Of a stretch of 64,000 bases of DNA, positions 25,911 through 37,500 are shown piece by piece. Source of the stretch: Dicaeum eximium (lineage: Eukaryota > Chordata > Aves > Passeriformes > Dicaeidae); assembly GCA_013396995.1 (NCBI GenBank), contig VWZP01010162.1, positions 62,001 to 126,000 of the forward strand, given 5' to 3'. The stretch's first letter is position 1. Each line of letters opens with the position of its first letter. Made by a program: the position numbers and the translations under genes. A model generated the notes under the pieces. It saw nothing but the letters and a program-made list of their open reading frames with translations, had not been told where the DNA came from and made no database searches.

Positions 25911-26950
25911 TGTCTGAATCATTTCATAGTCTCTTTAATGAAGATCTATATTCTAACATCAGAATGTGTAATAGGCAGTTCCCATGGGACTAGAAAGTGA
26001 CTGCAGGGTATAAGAAGGGAGGTGAGCAGAAACAGAATTCCTGGCTTTTGCTATTAGAGAAAAATCACTATGTTAGGAAAAGCTACTTTCCCATTGCTTT
26101 ATAGGAGCAGCACTGAGGGCTCCATAGCAGTATCCAAGGGTGTTCTTGAGGTTTTTGTGCTTTCAGTAATATGCCCCTTCAAAAATTTCTTCTATCCTTT
26201 TAAAATGCTGAAGTAGTTGACTGGTGATTTAACAGTTGTATCTGTTTTTACTTGCTCAGCATGAACTACTATACGATACTACTGGATTTCTCTCAGCTCC
26301 AGTTCTATGAAACCAGATCATCCCATTACAAATAACTTGAATTACTCAAATTACTGATCTGTGTCCTAGAAAGCCTTATTATACTAACTAACACAAAGAA
26401 GTATGTATTCTAGGATAATTTAATGTTTTTGCAGGGCACAAAAGAAATTGAAGTCAGCTACTCTTATCCTCTGTTAGTGTCTAGAGATGTTGACTTTACT
26501 GTATGGAGACGTCAAAAAAAAATCTGGGGTGGGAAAGGGAAGTTCCTTCTCCTTGCCCCCTGCATATTAAAAATAAATAGTTGCCCGTAAGTTAGCTGGT
26601 TTTACCTAGTTAATTCCTAGTATTTTCATTCACTAAAGAAGTTCAAAACTTTTTTCTGAATTGTATGAAATGGTAGCTAACATGCTTCATTTTCAATGAG
26701 GAAGGGAAAACTACTGCCAAAACCTCACTGCTGAGAGCAGCACTGCAAATAGTAATGGTCTAGTATGACAGAGCAGGAAAATGTTCTACCATACCAGAGG
26801 CAAACAGAGCTGACCAGGGAGTAGCTACAGCAAACAGACTTCTGGACAACACTATAGCTGTATTCCAGCTCCTGGGAATAGTAAAAAGCAGACGTGATCT
26901 AATAAGAAACCTTCACGTAGCAGCTGGAGATGCTTAAAACTGAAGAATGG
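25911..26950. other. Gap between convergent TWF1 and IRAK4
   Basis: No gene or recognisable repeat seen. Both genes' transcripts point towards this interval and either may read into it. Confidence 0.5.
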
Positions 26951-27616
26951 TTTCAGCAGATTTTATTCTAATTAAGCTTTATAGCAGCTTTTTTCTCCAG
27001 GTTCAGAGCTGTACAGCTTTATTCCATGCAGCAACGTTACCATAATCTTATTAACAGAAATACACGCAACATAAACTGATAATTATTTCCAAGGCTCAAA
27101 GTTTTAATAGTAGAAAGAAGTAATAATGCTAAGTAGTAAAGTACAGAGGATTTTTTTAATGTTAACAGTTTTTTACAATTTATACTTTAAAAAGCTAGAA
27201 GCCATTAGGTAGATCCTTTTTTCTAAATTGAGCTAGCAATTTGAAAAGGCAATACAAAGTGAATAAATAGAAATCTAATGATTCTGATCATTACATTAGA
27301 AATCACATGCTTCCTACAACAATAGATATATATTCCTGAATGAAGTCACACAATCACAGAATTTCAAATTTAACTGTAGGCCAGACTATGTTCCTATCCC
27401 TAAGCTATTAAGAAAGTTCATGAGGTGCAAAATGGATTTATATGAAAATAACATCTTTCATTTACAATGGTAATACGTTCATACTTAGTCCAAAGTATCT
27501 GGACTCTTACTAGTCACTTTCATTCCATTTTCAGTCTGCTTTGATCTGTCAGTGTTTCTGTTTTAAAAACCTTTCCATTTATACTTTCAGAAGTGTATTT
27601 TTGTATTTAGTTAATA

Positions 27617-27640
27617 CACACACACATATATATATATATT
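27617..27640. repeat. CA/TA microsatellite
   Basis: An ACACACACACATATATATAT run within the probable IRAK4 3' UTR. Confidence 0.9.
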
Positions 27641-27948
27641 AGAAATAGCTTAATTATTTGATTAAGTAAAATGCAGAATTGGTCTTCACGTCATTATTCT
27701 GACCCCTTTAAGAAAAGCAACCATCTGTATTTATAATCCATATGGAATCCTCTCCTAAAAATACTCAATCCTCCTAAAATAGTCAAAGTAGCTAAGAGTC
27801 TTCCTGTGAATAAAAATTAAATGGTTTGTGATCATAGAGTTCACTGTAAGAAAGCATTTTCAAGTGTAAATGTATCTGCACAGCAAGATAACTGTTTTGC
27901 TTGGGAATCCTTGAAATGATAAAACAACCTAGAAAGTGTCTTGCAGTA

Positions 27949-27954
27949 TTTATT
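27949..27954 (-). terminator. IRAK4: Candidate polyadenylation signal, IRAK4
   Basis: AATAAA on the minus strand, about 590 nt after the stop, with downstream TAGGTTGTTTTATC. More distal AATAAA hexamers are at 27023-27018 and 26967-26962. Confidence 0.4.
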
Positions 27955-28543
27955 TGACTAAAACTAACACCAAGAAGACTTTTTGATAATAATAACATTC
28001 ACAAACGGTACTAGGCCATTCACACTAATATGAATTGTCAAGCTAAAATATTAAGTAGAAACTTGTTTTAAGTGGCTAATACTATTGTCATTTCCCAAAA
28101 AAATGACATTAGGTACCATTACAGCTATTAAATGGTTTTGTCTTCAATAGATGAAGCTCTAGTACACCTGATCAAGAAAGCAATTTGCAGAAAAAACATT
28201 CTGCCCAGTTACAGTCATGCCTTTGCAGCAGACATACTAGATATTTGGAAATAAAAAGAATCAAATAGATTATAATACAGAAATGCATTTAAAAAGCTGC
28301 AGGAGAAGATGATGTACCAGCAGTGCAATTTGTTAATACAAGAAAGAGTTTTCCCATGTTAAGGGCCCAGTTACTAAGGATATGTGAAAGAGCTGCTGAC
28401 AGGCCAACAGCTCACCTTACATGTGTCCAGAAAGTTCTGGAAAGCAGAACTGCGGATGATGTTGCACTAAATACTAATTAAATATTTGGTACTGGTGTCT
28501 CCATTACAGAAACACATACTGGTGTATCAGAAGAAACACATTA

Positions 28544-28576
28544 TCAAGTTTTTATCTCTTGGAGCTGCTGTTGGAC
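28544..28576 (-). CDS. IRAK4: IRAK4 coding exon 11 and stop
   Basis: Codons 455-464 (VQQQLQEIKT) and TGA, matching the human end VQQLLQEMTAS in position and style. Confidence 0.93.
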   Translation of the reverse strand, partial: VQQQLQEIKT

Positions 28577-31500
28577 CTGGAAGAGAACAGGCAGAAATAT
28601 AATGAACTGATACTGTAACCATATGCAGGGGACACACCCACACCCACACACACCCAAATAAGCTTTTTTTCTGAAAGACTACATACCATCTTAATGTCTG
28701 GCCTTCTGGATTTTTTGTCATTCAGACACCGATCAGCAATTGAATACATTTTATGAATTGAAGGTATATCCCAGTCACTCATCTTTTCATCAACATAATC
28801 CTCAATAGTTGCTTCCTCATCCTCAATTTCATCTTTTATACTTAACTACGAGAGAATTTGAACCAACAAGCAGATAACATTGTAAGTACCTGAACAACAT
28901 GTGAGAGTATAAATAAACTATAATTTTTTATTAATTTATTAATTTTTTTTCTATATAAAATTTCTTAAAGCCCTAACATACAGATTTAACTGCCTCCCAC
29001 TTCAAGGCTCAGTTTTTTACTATTGTCTCTTTTGTAAGAAAAGAGGCACAATCAACAAAGTATCCTAATAACCCACAATTGGTAAGCTTAATTTTTAATC
29101 ACTTTTATAAAGCCTCTTTCTGTAAATGAATGTCTGTCTGTAAACTAAACCTCTGTCTCCAGTCTCAGTGGCTGCAGTATCTGCTGGAAACTTCTAGTCA
29201 GAAATCAAATTTTAAATCTGACTGGTTTAGTCCAGAAGTTCTTAGTTCCAACACATTTGAAATGGGTTATCTGTAATCACATACACTGTTTGAGGAAGCA
29301 TACATGAATAAATAAGAGGCAATGAGTAGAGGCAGATCTTCTGCCTTCCTCTATGGATCAGTCTTTGGGTCAGTCGGTCATGAAATTGCTAACCAACATT
29401 CAACTACCTCAAAATTTTCCTTTCAAGCTAATGATGCCATATGGTCTTATACTGACCATTCTCTTTATGATTCCAAAAGTACATTACAAAGATAAACTGT
29501 ACCAGTCATATTCCTTATTAGATCCTATCTATGAAAAAGCCCACTTTAAAAAACCTGAGTCCTCTATGGTGTTTACAAGCTCAACATGATAATTACTGTG
29601 CTAGTCCAGAAGACACAGCTTAGAAGGACAAAAAAAATTATTAATACTACACTGGTATTCCTAAATATTTGGAAAAAAGTGATTTGTACTGTTCCAAGCA
29701 GTATGGAACAAAATCAGTCCAGACCTCAATGCTATTTCATGCTTAATAAATAAATTAGTTTTTATGTAAAAAGTATTCTAGGAAAACCTTGGATTAAGTA
29801 GTTGAGAATTTAGGCTGAATTCTGAAGAGTCTTGTCAGGTTTTTAATTCAAGAGAGTGAGCTCTGAGACATTAGTTTAGTCTACTAATTAGTAGACTGAA
29901 TTACTGAACTGAAGAGTAAAGAAAATTCAATCCACTTCTCACTCCACAAAAAAAGCACTAACATTTCAAACTTCACTAAGGTTAAAAGCATAAGGTACTT
30001 CCAAATTGTTAGTAAAGTTGAAGAAGATGAAAATTGATACAGAACCATAAACAAAAGAGATTAACAGTTCAGAATGTTTCAGGGAATGAGGAATTATCAG
30101 GTATCTGGGAGTATGTTAATAAAGTAGTATGGTATTACTGAAGAAGCAGTACCAAAACAAAGAATTCCACAATCAGATTAGAAGATGATGACCTTGAGGG
30201 TTGAACAAATCTACCAGCCAAGAGATAAAAGTTTCAGCCTCACCTCTAAGACAAACATTGACAAAAAAGCTGTTTTCACAACTAGGTATTTTGATGACTA
30301 AGTTGATTGTCTCAGGACCCATTAACTGACTATGATTTCATATAAAATGATCCTGGAGCAGTGGGAGGGGAGGAGAAAGCATGAAGAACATACCAGCAAC
30401 TGCGGCTCCCGGCTTTCATCTACTGGAGGAAGACCCGTTATTATTTCTAGTAAGACCTAGGAGGAAGAAAAATCAGAAGAGAAAATAAAGCACAGAATAA
30501 CCCTTAGCATATATATGATTTGCAAAAAGGAGCATGACCTCCAGCCTGTCAACAAATACTCTCAGGATCTGTGTTTGTCCAAAGATTTCCTATACAATTC
30601 ATTGTTTTTGTCCCTACCTTTATTTTCATTAACTGCTATTAGAAGTGTGGCTTACAAATTTCAACACAAGTTATTCTCACCCTACGTGGTGCTCCTTCAC
30701 AGCAAGACTGAAGGATTTCCAAACTATTCATGCATAAAATTGGGCCTACCTTCCCATGAAACTAAATGCTGTGAAGGAAGTGGTCAGTACTAAGTAGGGT
30801 CTTGGATCTACTCAGAATGGATTCATTTTTCTTCCAAATATTAAGCTCATGTCTTTTTTGTACTCAGCTCTAAGGCAAATCCAACACGGACATTGTATTT
30901 TTGGTGTGAACAGAGTAAAACACAATAATTCTGGACCATTTTCCTAAATTTTCTTTTTCAGCCTGAGTTACACTTTAGTCCAATAATGCAAGCAAAAACA
31001 ATGTTCCACACCACTTCAAACCACATTTAGCTAGAACCGGGAGTATTATTTCACTCTGGTCTTTTACATAGCAGATCAACATATTCAAATGATTTTAACA
31101 CAGTCAAAGTTTAGAAACATTATCTTAAGAAAATCTCTATTGGGAAAAAGAAAATTGTAGACCAGAGTAATAACTTCATTTCAGATACTCTTGATTTTGT
31201 GTGCTTTTATCATTTACAAAAGTCATATACTGTTTCCCACATTCTACTTACTACTCCAAAACTGAAGATATCAGATTTAGGTGTTATCTCTCCTCGCAGA
31301 GCTTCAGGTGCCATATAGGCTGCTGTTCCAACAATTCTTTCAGTCATGATTGTCTGTGTGAATGTTACAGATGCTCTTGCAAGGCCAAAGTCAGAAATTT
31401 TGGGCACATATGTATCAGTTAATAAGATATTTGCACTGGTGGAGAGGGGAGGGAGGGGAGAAACAAAAAATAAATGAGAATTTCCCAAACAGTACAGACT

Positions 31501-34500
31501 AATAATTCTTTACTAACCAAATATAAGCTGCTATTTTGACTGTCTTGAAAGCTAAGATATTTATACATTATACATTATTCATAAAACAAGTGATGTAAAT
31601 TTAGTTTTGTTGGAAATCACTCCATTTAAAAATTCATTCCTCTAAATAAATTAAGAGCTGACTGGAAGAACATCCATGTTTTTTCTTGTATGTGCATGCA
31701 TGCATGCAGAAAAAAAAAAAAAGGCAAAACACAAGGAAAAAAACTAGACACTCCCCCTACCCCCAAACCTTAAAAATACAAAACTTTCTTTTAACAGACC
31801 AATTATGTTACATATATGGTTTGGCTTTAAGAGGGACAATAGAGAATACTTAGCTCTGATCAACTTCTACTGGATCACAGTTTGATTCTTACAGTCTAAA
31901 TCTCTGCTCAGAACTAACAAAAGCAGGTTTTCTATACTATTATCTAATGCTATGTCAACCATGACAAATTCATGTGCCAAATGAATAATACTCTTATTCT
32001 TGTCTTGAAAGAAAACCAGAAAACTTATTACTGCTAGAATATTGTATGTGCCATGTTTTCACTCGACCTCCACCTTTTACTTTCCTTAAAAAACAAACAA
32101 CCCTGACAAATGAGGCTCATCTCAAAGTCCTTAATACTTTCATAAAATCCTCAGTGGGATAAATTACAGCAGAAATCTACTGGGTTTTAAACTTGTACTA
32201 CTTAAAACCATTATAAAATAACTCGATTTAATATTTATTTATTAATTTTATTAATTAATTTTAAAATTAATTAATTTTATTGATTTTATTAATTTATTTA
32301 TTTATTTGTTTGTTTTTCTAATCCCTGTAATGGAACTGTAAGAAATCCACATAGCCTGATACAAAATATAACACTTTCTAGAAAGTTATATTTCTAACTT
32401 CCCCTTCTTGTTCACCAAACCTGAACAAAATTAACACAGTTTTAAGTTACAATGATCACTTGATGTTAGAACTGCTGTAAATAATGCTAGGTATATGACC
32501 ACTACAAAAGGCCAGACACTTGTCAAGGCATCATCCACTAACTGGTCTCCTGTTTAAAGCTCAACTTCTTAAAAAAAAAACAAACCAAAACAAAAAAACC
32601 AAGATCACAACTTCATAAATCTCAGCTTCTTATCAACTTCAGTCAAGTCCAAAGAGTGGTCATTTTTTGGGTAAACCACAAAAAGCACAACAAATGCAAG
32701 TTTTACTGCAACTTTCAAGCTTCAAAAGAGAACTGAACTATTTGCTGGGCATAGCCAACCCAAAAAACTATGAACAATTGTGAGAACACCCATTAAATCT
32801 TGTCCCCTCTAGCCTAGGGAAGCTCTTCTCGTGTTTGTGTGTTTATGAATGGTCTCTACATGTCACAGCAAAATGAAGACTGAAGTAATCTTCTTAGATG
32901 TCTCTTCATCTAAGTGTTACCTGGGAGTGGCAGCACTATTAATATTACCAATCAAATCTACTGAACTACTCACACAACAAGTTGCAAAATGTTAGTCAAA
33001 CAAAACCCCAAAACCCAATTCTCTAATAAGATCAACTCACAGCAGTTAGAAGGGTAGAGGCAGTGTAAGGTATAAAAGTGCATCCCTTCCAGTCATTACA
33101 CTTCTCCAGAGGCTTAAGCAGGGAAAAAAGATGAAACAAACTGTCAAAGCAGCAAGCACACAACAAGGCAGCTGAAGCAAATGCTTGCTCCCCACAAGCT
33201 GGGGAGCAGCCTTCACAAAACTGAAGTTGCCTGTATTTAGCAGAGCTGCCAGAAGCCTGAAAGCTACGGAAACATTCATCCATAACACCCGATCAGTCAG
33301 TTGCCCCTTGTTAATCATCAGAAGGAGTAAGGCATTTGGGGCTTTTCTTCAAAGATTTGGGCTGCTTTTTTTTAAAAAATCAACATAGTAAATTGTAGCA
33401 GGAAAGGGGAAAGAACAACAACAACAAAAACACCAGAAAAAGCCAACCAAACTCTACAACAAAACCCTCACCTATTTTGAGTTCTGATATCCACAGGAAA
33501 AAAAACTCTGGTATAACGAGCAATGAACATTCATTATCATTGAAGAACCCTGAACTTTATGAACCTGACTGAAGTAATGTTACTGTATTCATAAAAAATA
33601 GGAGTAAATCAAAGGAGACGCTCTGAAAAAGTGTTCTCTGAAAAAAAAAAGGTGTGTTTTTATCTGAAAAATTCCCTATTTAAAAATTATTGTTGTTCAA
33701 CAGCAACTTCATTAGAAGCAGTTGTAAAGAACAGAACTTTGTGTGTTCTCATGGCATTGAACTATTTGAAAGTAACATATTATGATAAAAATTACAAAAT
33801 TACAATTTACATATTATATTTATAACACAAATTACAATTACAATGCAAAATCTCATGGCTGGAAAGCTGTCCAGCAGCTAAGGGAGCTGGCAGAAAAGGA
33901 GCCTCAGGGAAGACCTTATAGCTCCCTACAATTAACTGTCTGACAGGAGGCTGGAGCCAGGCAGGTGTCTGTCTCCTCTCCCAAGCAGCAAGCAATGGGA
34001 CAAGAGGAAATGGCCTCAATTTGTGCCACGGGAGGTTAAAATTAGGTGTTAGGAAAAATTTCTTCACCAAGTGAAGCAGTGAAAGAGGCTGCCCAGGAAA
34101 GTGGTGGAGTCACCAGCCCTGGAGATATTTAAAAGACACGCAGATGTGGGCACCTGGGGACGTGGTTTAGCGGTGGACATGGCAGTGCTGAGTTAACTGT
34201 TGGACTTGATGATCTTAAAGGTCTTTTCCACCCCAAGCAATTCTATGGTTCTAGCCCCATAATTCTCTTTAGAAGTCTGTACTGGTCATGTCCTTGTGGC
34301 ACAGATAGTATTGTGGTGATGGACGTCACTTGCAGAAGATTGTGCCCTTGACTGAAGTAATGCTTTTTGCAGTTTGTTCTCTCTAAAATTACTTCCACAG
34401 GAGAAAGATGAAAAAGAAAAATCAGAATGTGAAAATACAGTCAGCAATATTCTGCATCTTTTACCTTTTAATATCTCTGTGAATGTGATTATTTTCATGC

Positions 34501-37500
34501 AAAAAGTTGATGCCATTTGCTGTACCTTGAACAATTTTACACCTCATATTCCAAGGAATTGGTGGAGTTTCATCCTGGATTAAGAAGAGAGAAAGGTAAG
34601 TAAAAATCTGAAAAATATATATATGCTCACATAAACCAAAACAAACATACAAAAACACCCCAACCCAAAAGTGACTTCTTGCTTTGTTTTTTTGTTTTCA
34701 AGTAGATGATTAAAAACACTACCAGCATGCATTTTTTAATTGACTCGGGCAGAAATACATGCCTTTGTCACATTACATTCTTTTCCTGCATTTTGCCTTA
34801 GATTAAGTTGCCAGTTGCAAAAATGTTCTTGGTCAATGTTTGATTCTGACTCTCCATGGCCAGCTGCTCTGCAAAGACCTATCTGTATCTACTGCAACTC
34901 CCACTTTGTACTGGCACTGATACCAGAGCCTTCAACCCAAAGCAAATAATTCAAAGCAACCCACAGTTTTTACTAACAACAAGAAGTCAATCTTCCACTA
35001 TTTTTGGATTTCTTGAGAGTTTAGCTTTATTTATGCTACTAACTAAACCTTAGAAGTAAGGACACTAACATTTCAAAACCAGCTCTTAATCTTTTCAGTG
35101 GCCAAACCAAAGCAACTAGTTATTTACTTAGGGCGAAGGCTAGAACATACACCATTTGATTAAATCAGAAGCATTTACACAAAATTATATTTTTAAAAAA
35201 TGAAATTCACATTTACTTAGGTACTTCAGAAAGAGATAAGCAGTCTATGAGCATTGAATTATAACCACTCTCACAAGGACGATGAGCAAAGGTCAGTTTC
35301 ACACTGCAGAATCTCAAGAACCAGCAGAGAACATGCCAACATAAGAACTGGGAACAAGACTGCAGCACCCTCTGTACTGCCTCACACAGGCACAGTCAGT
35401 CCAAGCTTCTGTGATGCTTCAGATACCAGTACATGACCAGTATTGACAGCCTGATTTGACTTTAATCTATCTAAAATGTTTGTGTAAAATCGTATTGGAA
35501 GAATACTTGTTATTGGAACACAAGAAGAAAGTAGTAAAACATCATTTGGCCATCACAGTTCAGTTCCATTTGAAAGACATTCCACAGATTCCTATACATT
35601 AGCAAAGTAAGGCAATTGGAAGCTAGAAAAGATTTCACTTACCAGACAAGCAAGTCTGTCAAGCAATGAACCACTGGGCATGTATTCATACACCAGACAT
35701 GGCTGAGCACCATCACTTGAGAAACCAAGTAATTCTACTAAATTTTCATGCTGACATCTATAAGAAAAAAAAAATCCATTCACATGTGCTTTTAAAGACT
35801 CTCAACATCTGAAGGAAACACAAGGCAGAGGGAGTCCCAATGACTTGTTTCACCTCTACTGCACAAAGCCAGGTTTGTGTTGTGATGTTTTAAAACAAAC
35901 AAAATATGACCGTGCTGTCAGTCCAAGAAACATTTTCAGTTAACATGCAAATCGTTATGTTGGAAAGACAAAAATTTTATAATGATGTACTCACTTTGCC
36001 ATTATGTTTATTTCTTGCTCAAACTGCTGTTTCAGTTCCTGAACACTAACATCGACCATCTATAAAAAAGAAGTATTTGACATTAACATCATTGGTTCAT
36101 AATAAAATGCACAGTTTTTCATTAAAAAATAAAAATAATTTTAAGCTTTTCTTAGTTAACTTTTCACAATACACCTTCTACCCAGTTCAAAAATAAAGTA
36201 TCGGAACATGACTTTAAATTCCTTGGAACATTGTATAACTGGATAAATGGATCTAGTTTCAGCAGTCAACAACTTATTCCATTCATTGCAGATACCCCTA
36301 ATAGCACTTAATTACAAAATTCAATATTCAGACAAAACAATGGTTACGAAGACTACAATTCTGTGACAATACCTATTTAGCTTGTGAATCTCAGCCATCC
36401 TAATCTGAAATTGAAACCTCTTTAGGACCCCTTCTCTTCTTGAGGATGAGGAGAAAACAACTGGGGAAGTGCTCTGCTCTTCCCAACAACTTGCTTAGCC
36501 CCTCAAAGGAGAGCTACAGAGAAGGCAAGAAGGAGCTCCTGTGACTGTGCTGACTCTCAACACTGATGGGACTAAGAATAAGTTTCTTAATCGAACTAAT
36601 GTGTAACACGGTGACAACACTTTTTGAAATGTATCATTCAACACTTTTCACAATAAACAATATAAACCAGTCTATTCTATAAAGTGCATGGTCATTAAAA
36701 TGAAAAATTTCCAGGACAACTCACAGCAATGAGCTTCTTGACAGCCACGTTTTTGCCATTGATGTAGCCTTTGAACACAATGCCAAAGCCACCTTCTCCC
36801 AGTTTATTACCTCCAGCTGATTCTGGTCGGGCATCAAAATTATTTGTAATGCTTTCCAAGTCATGAAACAAAAAATTCTGGAAATCTGAAAGACATTGAC
36901 ATTTAGCGTAAAACTATGTTTTCACTTATGGAACAATGTTTTCTGCTTCAGTTCTCTTAAACCAAAAACTAGGCTACCACACAAAACCTGACACAGTGGA
37001 GCCCCACTGCCAGCTCTGTGATGAAAATACTAGAAACACAAAAGGAAGGCAGATAAACATATATAATTACCTATGCATCATTTTCTTCACAACTAGCACT
37101 GTAGCATGCATTTGATTGTATTTCTGATTCATACTTGTAATACAGGTAGTAGAAATTAAACGTGTAGCAGATAACAGAGAAAGCCACACTGCCTTATATA
37201 TAAAAAATACACCAAGATTACATCATGTTTCTGGCAGCAACCCAAAAGTGAACCTTTAGGAAGGAACAGACCAACCACACACTCTCCTAAATTGCCTTCT
37301 TTAGTCATCTTTTGTCCAGCATTCTTAGTAATTTCTGACATACAAAATGTAGTTTTAAAGCATGAGATACTGAACAGTCTATAAAATAAGTATTGGAAAA
37401 GGGCAACAGGATTACATATGGCAAGAAAGAAATTGCACTTTAATTAACAGTTAAATTTTCCCTCAAAGTAGGTGACTTGGTGTCTAACACTTAAATTTTC

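Larger units (their letters stand above)
26962..28543 (-). other. IRAK4: Probable IRAK4 3' UTR
   Basis: AT-rich sequence after the IRAK4 stop, read on the minus strand. AATAAA signals on that strand lie at 27954-27949, 27023-27018 and 26967-26962; the first has a GT-rich stretch about 30 nt downstream. A CA/TA microsatellite lies at 27617-27640. Confidence 0.5.
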
